A stretch of DNA of 64,000 bases, taken from NCBI GenBank assembly GCA_022845955.1, contig AP025576.1:1-64000 (forward strand). The letters run 5' to 3'. Positions within the stretch are counted from its first letter, which is position 1. Every line of letters starts with the position of its first letter. The stretch is from Lachnospiraceae bacterium (GTDB taxonomy: Bacteria; Bacillota; Clostridia; Lachnospirales; Lachnospiraceae). Shown in pieces: positions 36,522 through 44,270 of this stretch. Position numbers and translations under genes: made by a program. Below the pieces are notes generated by a model. The model searched no databases. It worked only from the letters and a program-made list of their open reading frames with translations, and was not told the DNA's origin.

Positions 36522-36550
36522 TTGAATGAAGATCCTGCCTGTGCTATAAT
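36522..36550 (+). promoter_or_regulatory. Strong promoter of the secreted protein gene
   Basis: TTGAAT (36522-36527), 17 bases, TATAAT (36545-36550), with an extended TG at 36542-36543. About 50 bases upstream of the start at 36602. Confidence 0.7.
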
Positions 36551-36601
36551 TTGCCCGTATAAAGGTGAAGGTATTAAACAGTTATGTATAAGGAGGTCTT
36601 T

Positions 36602-37315
36602 ATGAATAAGTTTAAGAAACTGCTTGCTTTTGGCTTGTCCCTTGCTTTGCTCTGCGGTACGGCGATGTCTGTTCAGGCGGCAAACTGGATAGGGCCGGTA
36701 ACGGTACGCACCGATTTCAGTGATACTTCCGTTCCCGCGGCGGTGCCGGTACTTCAATATGCGGGCAACGGGAATTTAACGATCCCCAATGTAGTGCTTC
36801 CCCAGGGGACAGCTTACAAAATCACCTGTACCTATGGTGGAAAAAGTAATTTTAGTGTGAGATTTATTACAGATGAGCGTACGGAACTGCTTGTAAATGC
36901 CATAGGTGTTTATGCGGGAACAACTCTTTTATCAGATGGTAATTCCGCTGTGCCGTTGGGTTCCCTTGATGTACGGGGAGACGGCAATTGGACAATAACC
37001 GTATCTACGGTCACTAACCTGTCCACGAAATCAGTGACCAGCGTGGGGGATAAGGTTACCGGGATGTTTTCCCTCCCTTCCACGGGTACTATCTTATCTA
37101 TGAGCAATTCAGGAAAAGGGAATTTTATAGTATGGGCTCATTATTCCGATGGGACAAGCCAGCTGCTTGCCAGCGCAATCGGCCCCTATGCAGGACAAAT
37201 GGTAATAAACAATCCTAAAAATACAACCTGCTATCTGGAGGTAAAATCTGAAGGACAGTGGGCAATTGATATGGGGTACGCGGATACGTTATCATTAGTG
37301 CCGGATGTAAATTAA
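36602..37315 (+). CDS. Secreted protein with a duplicated beta domain
   Basis: A 237-aa exported protein, not recognised. It has a signal peptide (MNKFKKLLAFGLSLALLCGT, cleavage likely after VQA at 26). The mature part holds two homologous units 91 residues apart: NFSVRF at 83 and NFIVWA at 174; ELLVNAIGVYAG at 95 and QLLASAIGPYAG at 187; LDVRGDGNWTI at 122 and LEVKSEGQWAI at 212. Each looks like a small beta-sandwich. The ATG at 36602 follows AAGGAGG; an upstream ATG at 36584 is a poor alternative. A strong promoter precedes it. No terminator is obvious. Confidence 0.75.
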   Translation: MNKFKKLLAFGLSLALLCGTAMSVQAANWIGPVTVRTDFSDTSVPAAVPVLQYAGNGNLTIPNVVLPQGTAYKITCTYGGKSNFSVRFITDERTELLVNAIGVYAGTTLLSDGNSAVPLGSLDVRGDGNWTITVSTVTNLSTKSVTSVGDKVTGMFSLPSTGTILSMSNSGKGNFIVWAHYSDGTSQLLASAIGPYAGQMVINNPKNTTCYLEVKSEGQWAIDMGYADTLSLVPDVN

Positions 37316-37333
37316 AAAAAGTTCCGTTATGAG

Positions 37334-37362
37334 TTGATTTTTAGGCCTATTTTTGCTACACT
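37334..37362 (+). promoter_or_regulatory. Promoter of the Met-rich small peptide unit
   Basis: TTGATT (37334-37339), 17 bases, TACACT (37357-37362) with an extended TGC at 37354-37356. It starts just after the secreted-protein gene. Confidence 0.55.
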
Positions 37363-37402
37363 GATACCAATTGGAAGAGATTTCACAGTACAGGAGTTAT
37401 TT

Positions 37403-37477
37403 ATGGATAAGAAAATGACCAAAACTGCAGATTTTATGATGCCCGCAGTCATGTCCATGAACTTCCGGTGCTTGTAG
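37403..37477 (+). CDS. Candidate 24-aa Met-rich peptide
   Basis: AGGAG at 37392-37396 is six bases before an ATG opening a 24-codon frame: MDKKMTKTADFMMPAVM, then SMNFRCL and a TAG. Six of 24 residues are Met. It has its own promoter upstream and a strong terminator (37541-37592) downstream, so it is a complete small transcript. It could be a regulatory leader peptide for attenuation, a small membrane-active or signalling peptide, or a chance frame inside a small RNA. Nothing in the sequence decides this. Confidence 0.4.
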   Translation: MDKKMTKTADFMMPAVMSMNFRCL

Positions 37478-37540
37478 CTGTATGATGCAGATGCAAGTAC
37501 GCAGAGGCTTGTATCTGTGTGGTCTGAATAGATAGGATTT

Positions 37541-37592
37541 AACCGCATGGATTCCAGAGTTTTCATTCTGACGATCTCTGCGGTTTTTTTTG
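37541..37592 (+). terminator. Terminator of the small peptide unit
   Basis: AACCGCA (37541-37547) pairs with TGCGGTT (37579-37585), with an inner AGAG/CTCT stem, followed by eight T. Confidence 0.8.
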
Positions 37593-37922
37593 CAGTTTAT
37601 TCCCGCAGCTTACGGGTTGGAGAGAGCACGGGCGCACAGATGTAAAATCGATGGGGCAGCAGCTGTAAAAACAGCCCCGGTAAAGGAAGGTTTCCATATT
37701 ATGTATGAATCTATGGGATATCAGAAGAAAAGAGGATGGAAGGGAAAATGGCCGAAAGTCATGTAGAGGCCGCTGCCATCACCACAGAGGGAGGGCGCGG
37801 CATAAAACGGATGGCCGGTATATCGGAACATAGATACGTATCGTATTCGTTCCTATATCACTATACATGTATGCAGTGATATAGGAATGATAACAGGAAA
37901 TCAGATATCGGAGGATAATAAC
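37593..37922. promoter_or_regulatory. Spacer with strong hairpin before the GNAT gene
   Basis: The first 250 bases show only very short frames that I do not trust. TTCCTATATCACT (37850-37862) pairs exactly with 37875-37887 around a 12-base loop that contains the palindrome ATACATGTAT. The hairpin ends 35 bases before the GNAT start, whose CGGAGGA ribosome-binding site follows. It may be an operator or a leader structure. Confidence 0.45.
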
Positions 37923-38429
37923 ATGGATTTTATATTGGAAGAGTGGAAAGAAGAGCATATACCCGGTGTGGCAAAATACGCCAACAATGAAAAAATAGCA
38001 GGAAGGCTGCGGGATTCCTTCCCTTATCCCTATACGGAAGAAGATGCGCAGTGGTTTGTCAGGGACTGTATGGAAAAAGAGGGAAAAACACAGCTGTCCA
38101 GGGCTATTGTGGTGAACGGCGAAGCGGTGGGAAGTATAGCCGTGATACGAAAGGATGACGTATACTGTAAATCGGCGGAGCTTGGCTACTGGCTGGGGGA
38201 ACCGTTCTGGAGAAAAGGGATTATGACCAGGGCAGTGCAGCAGATGTGTGAGGAAGCATTCCGCCGCTATAAGCTGGTGCGTATTTATGCGGAGCCGTTT
38301 TCCACCAACCTGGCTTCCAGGGGGGTTCTGGAAAAGGCAGGCCTCCAATTGGAAGGAATTAAAAGAAAAAGTATTTTTAAAAATGGATGCATACAGGATT
38401 CTTACTTATATGCAATTATCCACGTATGA
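37923..38429 (+). CDS. GNAT-family N-acetyltransferase
   Basis: A 168-aa acetyltransferase of the RimJ/RimL type. The acetyl-CoA site is in LGYWLGEPFWRKGIMTRAV; NLASRGVLEKAGLQ is the usual C-terminal block. Substrates may be protein N-termini, amino sugars or antibiotics. The longer frame from 37887 is part of the leader; CGGAGGA precedes the ATG at 37923. The hairpin and the small peptide unit upstream raise the possibility of leader-controlled expression. Confidence 0.87.
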   Translation: MDFILEEWKEEHIPGVAKYANNEKIAGRLRDSFPYPYTEEDAQWFVRDCMEKEGKTQLSRAIVVNGEAVGSIAVIRKDDVYCKSAELGYWLGEPFWRKGIMTRAVQQMCEEAFRRYKLVRIYAEPFSTNLASRGVLEKAGLQLEGIKRKSIFKNGCIQDSYLYAIIHV

Positions 38430-38491
38430 TAAAAGGGCACAAGGGTCTGTCTGAACGGTTACCTCAACAGCAAGAATTAAGAAAATATTCC

Positions 38492-38519
38492 TTGTTTTTC
38501 CTTTCTCCACTGCTATACT
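38492..38519 (+). promoter_or_regulatory. Promoter of the SIMPL gene
   Basis: TTGTTT (38492-38497), 16 bases, TATACT (38514-38519) with an extended TGC. Confidence 0.5.
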
Positions 38520-38563
38520 GAAAGCATAGCAGAAAAATATAGGGAGTAAAGGGAGGTATGCCA

Positions 38564-39379
38564 ATGGATGAGAAAAAAGAAACAGAAAGGCAGCGGGAAG
38601 ATTACACACCGGACAGGAAAAAGGGCGGTCTGGGGGACTGGAAAGCGATTATTATCGCTTTAATTGCAGGAATTACGGCTATTTTGTGTGTTATGATTTT
38701 TTCCGGCAGCCTGGTGAATTATAAAAAAACCGCCGGTGCAGGAGGGCTTACGGCAACCGGATCGGCCAGCCTGGATTTTGAATCGGATCTGATAGTATGG
38801 AGAGGAAGCTTTTCCACTTATGGGGCTACGCCCAAGGAAGCCTATTCCATCATCAAGAGAGATTCGGAAATTGTAAAGGAATATCTGCTGGAAAACGGGG
38901 TTTCCGAGGAGGAACTGGTATTCAGTTCTGTGGATATTTCCCAGCGTTACCGTACGGAATATGATGAAAACGGTAATTATATAAGGGATTATCCGGATGG
39001 ATATGATCTGTATCAGAGTCTGTCCGTAACCTCTGAGGATATTGATAAGGTAGAGAATATTTCCCGGGATATTACTAAGCTGATTGAATCCGGGGTGGAG
39101 TTTGTTTCCAATTCTCCTGAATATTATTGCACCAAACTGGATGAGGTGAAGCTGGAGCTTATTGAAAAGGCAACGGACAATGCCAAGCAGAGAATCGATA
39201 TTATGGCGGCGGGAACCGGAAGCAAAACAGGGCAGATGCTGAGTGCGAATCTGGGGGTTTTCCAGATTACCGCCAAGAATTCGGGTTCCGGGGAATACAG
39301 CTACGACGGCGCATTTGATACCAGTTCCAGATATAAAACAGCTATGATAACAGTAAAGCTGAACTATGCGGTAGAATAA
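38564..39379 (+). CDS. SIMPL-domain (DUF541) membrane-anchored protein
   Basis: A 271-aa protein with an N-terminal charged segment, a membrane helix (about 25-48) and an extracytoplasmic SIMPL/DUF541 domain (TATGSASLDFESDLIVW-like start, here GLTATGSASLDF). Family members form oligomeric envelope proteins of poorly known function. GGAGG fits the ATG at 38564 better than the one at 38558. A promoter lies directly upstream. The small protein at 39462 follows. Confidence 0.85.
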   Translation: MDEKKETERQREDYTPDRKKGGLGDWKAIIIALIAGITAILCVMIFSGSLVNYKKTAGAGGLTATGSASLDFESDLIVWRGSFSTYGATPKEAYSIIKRDSEIVKEYLLENGVSEEELVFSSVDISQRYRTEYDENGNYIRDYPDGYDLYQSLSVTSEDIDKVENISRDITKLIESGVEFVSNSPEYYCTKLDEVKLELIEKATDNAKQRIDIMAAGTGSKTGQMLSANLGVFQITAKNSGSGEYSYDGAFDTSSRYKTAMITVKLNYAVE

Positions 39380-39461
39380 GGCGGCGGCCACCGCGTCGGC
39401 AGTGTTTCCTTCCTGCGGCTGCGGTGGCCGAAACTGCATTGAAACAGGGGATGAGAGGCAA

Positions 39462-39689
39462 GTGGCTCTTTTTAAAAAGAAAAAAGATATAACTTACCCG
39501 GAATTTCACAGAGAGAACCAGATACCGGTATTAAGGTGCAGCATCTGCACGGGGGAAAAGGTAGCTTGCTTCCGGGATAAAAAAACAGGGTATACGGAAG
39601 AGATCTTGTATATCCGAAGCCAAAGTGACATGCAGGATTTTCTCAAACGGTACGGGCTGGCGCAAGAGGATCTGAAAAAAGAGTGGTAG
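39462..39689 (+). CDS. Hypothetical protein, 75 aa
   Basis: A conserved-looking short protein from GTG at 39462 (VALFKKKKDITYPEF). It contains two cysteines as RCSICTGEKVACF and a basic C-terminal helix. GAGAGGC is a fair ribosome-binding site; a longer frame from 39402 adds a Cys-rich stretch that lies in a GC-rich hairpin region and is less likely. No function recognised. It ends five bases before the palindrome at 39695. Confidence 0.6.
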   Translation: MALFKKKKDITYPEFHRENQIPVLRCSICTGEKVACFRDKKTGYTEEILYIRSQSDMQDFLKRYGLAQEDLKKEW

Positions 39690-39694
39690 CTGCA

Positions 39695-39724
39695 GTAACA
39701 GTTCAGACCTGTCTGAACTGTTAC
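39695..39724. repeat. 30-base palindrome, GTAAC repeat family
   Basis: GTAACAGTTCAGAC, two bases, GTCTGAACTGTTAC: perfect 14-base arms. A related 30-base copy is at 45291-45320 and a half copy at 38449-38462. No T-run follows, so it is not a plain terminator. Confidence 0.6.
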
Positions 39725-39821
39725 TTGCTGTCAGGAAAGCAGCCAGGCCGGATGGCTGTTACTACTGTGGAAGCGGAGCTATCACAGGAAAAGCTCCCGA
39801 AAGGGAGACAGGTGTAATAAA

Positions 39822-40448
39822 ATGGAATTAATATATGGGACAGGAAATCCTGCCAAATTTACGGTGATGGAAGATTACCTGAAGGAACTGGATGTAACAT
39901 TAATAAGTCTGAATGAATTGTCCAAAGCAGAAGAGGTTCCTGTGGAAACAGGAAGAACTCCTTTGGAAAATGCCAGATTGAAGGCGGAATATTATTACGG
40001 GATTTTCCATAAGCCGGTTTTTTCCTGTGACAGCGGACTATATATCCACGGGCTTCCGCAGGAAGAGCAGCCGGGGATCCATGTGCGCAATGTGGGAGGC
40101 CGCCGGCTGTCAGACAGGGAAATGACAGCTTATTATGCAGGTATCGCACGCAGGCTGGGCGGAAAATGTCTGGCGGAGTACAGAAACGCTGTTTGCCTGC
40201 TGATGAACAGCGGGGAACGATATGAATATGAGGGGATGGATATCGGAGGAGGAAGTTTTTATCTGGTAGACAGAGCCAAAGAGCAAAAGGAGGAGGGCTT
40301 TCCGTTGGATTGTATATCTGTGGATATTGTTACCGGCAGCTATTTTGTGGATGACGGACAGCTGCAGTGCATGGCTTCCCAAAAAGAAGGCTTTGTACGT
40401 TTTTTCAGGAATGCTCTTTCCGGTATAGACAGGATGCCGGCCTCATAG
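39822..40448 (+). CDS. RdgB/HAM1-like NTP pyrophosphatase
   Basis: A 208-aa member of the Ham1/RdgB/Maf-like superfamily that removes non-canonical purine nucleotides (ITP, XTP) from the pool. It has the N-terminal YGTGNPAKF nucleotide motif, the SLNEL substrate loop and the acidic SCDSGLYIHG segment, corresponding to the family D-S-G metal site. It differs from classical RdgB in details, so it may be a paralogue with altered substrate. It lies 25 bases upstream of the AlaX gene. Confidence 0.82.
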   Translation: MELIYGTGNPAKFTVMEDYLKELDVTLISLNELSKAEEVPVETGRTPLENARLKAEYYYGIFHKPVFSCDSGLYIHGLPQEEQPGIHVRNVGGRRLSDREMTAYYAGIARRLGGKCLAEYRNAVCLLMNSGERYEYEGMDIGGGSFYLVDRAKEQKEEGFPLDCISVDIVTGSYFVDDGQLQCMASQKEGFVRFFRNALSGIDRMPAS

Positions 40449-40473
40449 GGAAGAATAATGAGGAGAAAACAGG

Positions 40474-41628
40474 ATGGTTACCAAAAGGCTTTATTTCGAA
40501 AATGCGTACATAAAAGAGTTTGATGCCAGGGTGCAAAGCTGTGTGGAAGGAAAGAACGGTTATGAAGTAGTTCTGGATGAGACTGCTTTTTTCCCGGAAG
40601 GAGGGGGACAGCCCGCTGACCAGGGTTATCTGGGACAGGGGGAAGTGACGGATGTAAGGGACAAAAAAGATTATGTCCTGCATATCTGTACCAAATATCT
40701 GGAGCCGGGAACGACGGTACACGGAAGACTTGACTGGAACCGGCGGTTTCTCCACATGCAGCAGCATTCCGGTGAGCATATCCTTTCGGGAATGATTCAT
40801 AGGATGTACGGATACGATAATATCGGTTTTCATATGGGAAAGGATTTTGTGACCGTTGATTTCAGCGGTCTTTTAACGGAAGAACAGATAGCCGAAGCGG
40901 AGAAACAGGCAAATGCGGCAGTGCTTGCGGATGAAAGAATACTTGCTGAGTATCCTTCAGGGGAAGTGCTGGAGAAACTTGCTTACCGCAGCAAAAAGGA
41001 AATTGACGGGGATATCCGTATTGTTACCGTTCCCGGAGCGGATGTATGTGCCTGCTGTGGAACGCATGTGAAGCGTACCGGGGAAATTGGCCCGATTAAG
41101 GTGACTTCTTCCGAGCACTATAAGTCGGGGATCCGCCTTACCCTGCAGATTGGCTGGATGGCACTGAACGATTATGATACGAAACAGAAAAATGTGAAGG
41201 CCGTGTCCAAGCTTTTGTCCGCGAAGCCTGAAGAAATCGGGGAGGCGGTACAAAAACAGCTGGATCAGATGCAGGAACTGAAGCAGGAAAATATAGCCTT
41301 AAAACAGCGGTTATTTGAAATGCTTTTAAAGGAAATCCCTCAGGGACAGGAAAAGGCGATCCTTTTTGAAGCAGGGCTGAATGCGGTAGAGGTGCGCAGG
41401 CTTGCGGATTTGGTGTCTTCGAGGGCAGGACTTGCCGCTGTCTTTTCCGGAAGCGACAGCGGGGGCTATAAATATGTGGTATGCAGCCAGGAGAAGGACG
41501 TAGCTGCGCTGGGTAAAAGAATGAATCAGGAGCTGAACGGCAGGGGCGGCGGGAAGAACCCCATGATTCAGGGTTCCCTTCAGGCTGGGGAACAGGCAAT
41601 CCGGAAATTTTTTCAAGAACATTATTGA
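40474..41628 (+). CDS. Alanyl-tRNA editing protein AlaX (AlaX-L)
   Basis: A 384-aa free-standing editing protein that hydrolyses Ser-tRNA(Ala) or Gly-tRNA(Ala). The N-terminal GGGQPADQG loop, the zinc-binding HSGEHILSG (HxxxH) and CACCGTHV segments form the editing core shared with AlaRS, and the C-terminal 150 residues contain a coiled coil and a DHHA1 domain (RGGGKNPMIQG). ACAGGATGG start region; a manganese riboswitch follows directly. Confidence 0.93.
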   Translation: MVTKRLYFENAYIKEFDARVQSCVEGKNGYEVVLDETAFFPEGGGQPADQGYLGQGEVTDVRDKKDYVLHICTKYLEPGTTVHGRLDWNRRFLHMQQHSGEHILSGMIHRMYGYDNIGFHMGKDFVTVDFSGLLTEEQIAEAEKQANAAVLADERILAEYPSGEVLEKLAYRSKKEIDGDIRIVTVPGADVCACCGTHVKRTGEIGPIKVTSSEHYKSGIRLTLQIGWMALNDYDTKQKNVKAVSKLLSAKPEEIGEAVQKQLDQMQELKQENIALKQRLFEMLLKEIPQGQEKAILFEAGLNAVEVRRLADLVSSRAGLAAVFSGSDSGGYKYVVCSQEKDVAALGKRMNQELNGRGGGKNPMIQGSLQAGEQAIRKFFQEHY

Positions 41629-41657
41629 CTTATTTTTATCAGGATGATATGATGAAC

Positions 41658-41740
41658 TCCACGATAAGGGAGTAGTTGGCACTTGATAGTGTAGTGAAGT
41701 CAACATACTGATAGCCTGGCTATCTGGCTTTGCTTTAAAT
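41658..41740 (+). ncRNA. yybP-ykoY manganese riboswitch
   Basis: The sequence contains the two family hallmarks: AAGGGAGTAG (41666-41674 region) and, after an intervening hairpin, GTCAACATACTG (41699-41710), followed by a closing GGCTATC-rich stem. In this class the two conserved internal loops form a Mn2+ site. The gene downstream is MntP, the usual manganese exporter controlled by this RNA. A terminator stem follows, so Mn2+ binding is predicted to prevent termination. Confidence 0.85.
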
Positions 41741-41744
41741 GATG

Positions 41745-41781
41745 AGACTTGTCTGCCCAGGGGGGCAGATAAGTCTTTTTT
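41745..41781 (+). terminator. Expression-platform terminator of the manganese riboswitch
   Basis: AGACTTGTCTGCCC (41745-41758) pairs with GGGCAGATAAGTCT (41763-41776), one G-U pair, followed by TTTTT. This strong terminator sits between the riboswitch and mntP. Confidence 0.88.
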
Positions 41782-41953
41782 AAGTGCACCCGGCTGGTAT
41801 GGCTTTCCTTAACAAGAGACGGCGGTACATGTGTATGGCAGTCGCCAGGTGAATACGCATGTTCGTTCGTTTGGATCGTTGCCCGCGGAAAAAAGGCATC
41901 GGATCAGACGGATAGGGACCGCTGGAACAGGGGCAAAAGAGGAGGAAAAAAGA

Positions 41954-42526
41954 ATGAATCTTTGGGAATTGATGGTGATTGCGGTGGGGCTGTCCATGGA
42001 TGCCTTTGCGGTGTCTATCTGCAAGGGGCTTTCCATGAAGAAAATGAGCTGGAAAAATGGGCTGATCGCCGGATTGTATTTCGGCGGATTTCAGGCGGGA
42101 ATGCCGTTAATCGGCTATTTCCTGGGGACACAGTTCAAAGACCTGATTACCAATATCGACCATTGGATCGCGTTTGTCCTGCTTTGCCTTATTGGATTGA
42201 ATATGGTGAAGGAGTCCCGGGAAAAGGAGGAGGAAGGGGAATGTAAGAATGATTCGTTTCAGGTTAAGACGATGGTTCCTCTTGCGGTGGCTACAAGCAT
42301 CGATGCGCTTGCGGTGGGAGTTACCTTTGCCTTCCTCAGCGTGGACATCGTCCCTGCAGTATCCTTTATCGGGGTTATCACCTTTTTCTTAAGCGTTCTG
42401 GGAATTAAAATAGGAAATGTGTTCGGTACGAAATTTAAGGCGAAAGCAGAACTGGCAGGAGGGGTTATCCTGATTCTGATGGGAACGAAAATACTCCTTG
42501 AGCATCTGGGGGTTTTAAATTTCTGA
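41954..42526 (+). CDS. mntP: Manganese efflux pump MntP
   Basis: A 190-aa membrane protein with six helices. It shows the paired acidic motifs of Mnt[15 protein letters not shown] in helix 1 and [15 protein letters not shown] in helix 4, which bind Mn2+. It exports excess manganese. GAGGAGG is well placed for the ATG at 41954; the open frame back to 41831 crosses the leader and is not expected to be translated. The upstream riboswitch and terminator indicate induction by Mn2+. Confidence 0.95.
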   Translation: MNLWELMVIAVGLSMDAFAVSICKGLSMKKMSWKNGLIAGLYFGGFQAGMPLIGYFLGTQFKDLITNIDHWIAFVLLCLIGLNMVKESREKEEEGECKNDSFQVKTMVPLAVATSIDALAVGVTFAFLSVDIVPAVSFIGVITFFLSVLGIKIGNVFGTKFKAKAELAGGVILILMGTKILLEHLGVLNF

Positions 42527-42557
42527 GAATGCCGGCAATAAACGGGGAGGCGCAGAT

Positions 42558-42899
42558 ATGAAAACAAGAAAAGAGGTTATCGCTTTTTGCCGGACCTTGA
42601 AGGGAGTTTATGAAGATTATCCTTTTCATGATGAAAACTGGACGGTAATGCGGTGCAGAGGAAATAAAAAGTCATTTGCCTATATCTATGAACGGGACGG
42701 AGGGATACAGGTGAATGTAAAATGCGATCCGGAATGGATCCGTTTCTGGCGGGAAGCATATCCGGCAGTGACTCCGGGCTATCATATGAATAAACGGTAT
42801 TGGAATACCATAATCCTGGACGGCACGGTGCCGGACAAGGATGTCCGGCGCATGATTACCGAAAGCTACGGACTTGTTAAGCCGGCAGAAAATTCATAA
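42558..42899 (+). CDS. MmcQ/YjbR-family protein
   Basis: A 113-aa protein of the MmcQ/YjbR DNA-binding-like family: MKTRKEVIAFCRTLKGVYEDYPF at the N-terminus (in pieces), NVKCDPEW and HMNKRYWNTI. The double-psi or CyaY-like fold is known but the role is not. GGGGAGG precedes the ATG. Its 3' end overlaps by 22 bases the 3' end of the oppositely transcribed TauE/SafE gene. Confidence 0.87.
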   Translation: MKTRKEVIAFCRTLKGVYEDYPFHDENWTVMRCRGNKKSFAYIYERDGGIQVNVKCDPEWIRFWREAYPAVTPGYHMNKRYWNTIILDGTVPDKDVRRMITESYGLVKPAENS

Positions 42900-43650
42900 G
42901 AACCATCACCAGCCCCAGCAGGGTAAGGACGCCTCCGGTAGCCCGGTTCAGGGTTTTAGCGGAGGCTTTGTTGGCAAAACGGGCAGCCAGCCTTGCGCCA
43001 AGAAGGGTGAACAGGATACAGAGCAGCAGAGCGGGTATATCGGGCATGCCTCCGATGGTAAAATGGGAAACAGCGCCGGTAAACGCCGTGAAAGCCATGA
43101 TAAAAACGCTGGTTCCCACTGCTGTTTTCAACTCGTAGCCAAGTACACTTGTAAGGATAAGCAGCATCATCATTCCGCCGCCGGCCCCGATAAAGCCGCA
43201 GATGAAGCCGATTAAGGCGCCGCAGACGAGGGACTGGATGACTTTTGTGCGCGTATCCTTATTGGCCTGTGATTCTTTGGTGGTCATAACGGGCCTAACC
43301 AAAAATTTGATGCCTAGCAGAAGTGTCATAAATACGGAAAAGCTTCCCATGGATCGGTTGGGCACCTTAGATGCGATAAAGCTTCCGGCAAGGGTGAATA
43401 CAAGAACGGAAACGAGCATTATGATTCCATTTTTTATGTCCAGGTTTTTGTGCTTTCCGTAGGTGTAAGCCGATACAGCCGAAGCCAGAACATCCGAAGC
43501 CAGGGCGATACCGACGGCTTCGTAGGCGGGAAATCCCAGAAAAGTGATAAGCATGGGCGAAATGACGGCAGCAGCCGACATTCCCGCAAATCCTGTGCCT
43601 ATGCCGGCTCCGAGTCCGGCAATAATACATACAATAATCGTTTCAAGCAT
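42877..43650 (-). CDS. TauE/SafE-family sulfite/anion exporter
   Basis: A 257-aa membrane protein with about eight helices, containing the family repeats GAGIGTGFAGMSAA and GFICGFIGAGGGMMMLLIL. The family exports sulfite, sulfoacetate or other organic sulfur anions, or works with uptake systems; substrate not visible. It begins three bases after the stop of a MarR-type regulator gene, which probably controls it. The 3' end overlaps the MmcQ gene. Confidence 0.88.
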   Translation of the reverse strand: MLETIIVCIIAGLGAGIGTGFAGMSAAAVISPMLITFLGFPAYEAVGIALASDVLASAVSAYTYGKHKNLDIKNGIIMLVSVLVFTLAGSFIASKVPNRSMGSFSVFMTLLLGIKFLVRPVMTTKESQANKDTRTKVIQSLVCGALIGFICGFIGAGGGMMMLLILTSVLGYELKTAVGTSVFIMAFTAFTGAVSHFTIGGMPDIPALLLCILFTLLGARLAARFANKASAKTLNRATGGVLTLLGLVMVLMNFLPA

Positions 43651-43653
43651 ATT

Positions 43654-44082
43654 CTACATCTCCTTCAGGTTATGGGATATAACGGATAACACGTGATCCA
43701 CTACCTTCTTTTCTTCCTTTGTAATTCCTCTGTATATAAAACGCAGAAAATCCTCCTGCCGTTCTCTGGCGGCCTTAACCGCTTCCAGTGCGGGAGGGCA
43801 TATCCGCAGATGGATAATCCGCCGGTCCTCCTTATCGGTGATTCCTTCCAGATATCCTCTTCCTGTCAGGGCATCCACGGCTTTGGACACATTTGATTTG
43901 GGGAAGGAACGCAGTTCCACGATATCCGAGGCCGTATCATAGCCCGGATTGTTGTACAAAAATAAAAGGACGTTTATTTCCATCCGGTTCAGGCCGTAAC
44001 TGTCGCTGACCTCGCCCAGATGCTTATTATACGCTTTGGTAAGGCTTCTGCCTGTGATCAGATAATCAATAATTCGATTCAT
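43654..44082 (-). CDS. MarR-family transcriptional regulator
   Basis: A 142-aa winged-helix regulator with the MarR DNA-binding core (ASDIVELRSFPKSNVSKAVDALTGRGYLEG) and the wing DKEDRRIIHL. Such dimers repress promoters and release DNA on binding small molecules. It is encoded as the first gene of a two-gene unit with the TauE/SafE transporter, three bases apart, consistent with autoregulation and control of export. The 5' region holds TTCCAAAAAGAACTAT-like sequence that could be an operator. Confidence 0.88.
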   Translation of the reverse strand: MNRIIDYLITGRSLTKAYNKHLGEVSDSYGLNRMEINVLLFLYNNPGYDTASDIVELRSFPKSNVSKAVDALTGRGYLEGITDKEDRRIIHLRICPPALEAVKAARERQEDFLRFIYRGITKEEKKVVDHVLSVISHNLKEM

Positions 44083-44171
44083 ACGCCCTCCGTCATATAG
44101 TTCTTTTTGGAACTAACTGGGTTTATAATAACATGAATACGGTAAAAGTCAAGCCGTGTTTTACATAAAAC

Positions 44172-44225
44172 TTACAAATTTGTAACCATATCCTGCTTTT
44201 TTCTTTGGCAGGAAACAGTTATGAT
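44172..44225 (+). promoter_or_regulatory. Pst promoter with possible PhoP operator
   Basis: TTACAAATTTGTAA (44172-44185) is a perfect 14-base palindrome, with CATAAAACTTACAAATTT repeats resembling PhoP-box half-sites. TATGAT (44220-44225) is a candidate -10 without a clear -35, as for an activator-dependent phosphate promoter. Confidence 0.5.
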
Positions 44226-44270
44226 TGCAATTGCAAGCGAGATAAAAAAGTTGTAAAGGAGAAAATTATT

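Noticed and set aside
37660..37880. Very short frames (21 and 43 codons) between the terminator and the GNAT hairpin
   Set aside because: Acceptable ribosome-binding sites but no promoter or conserved feature; not enough support to call them.
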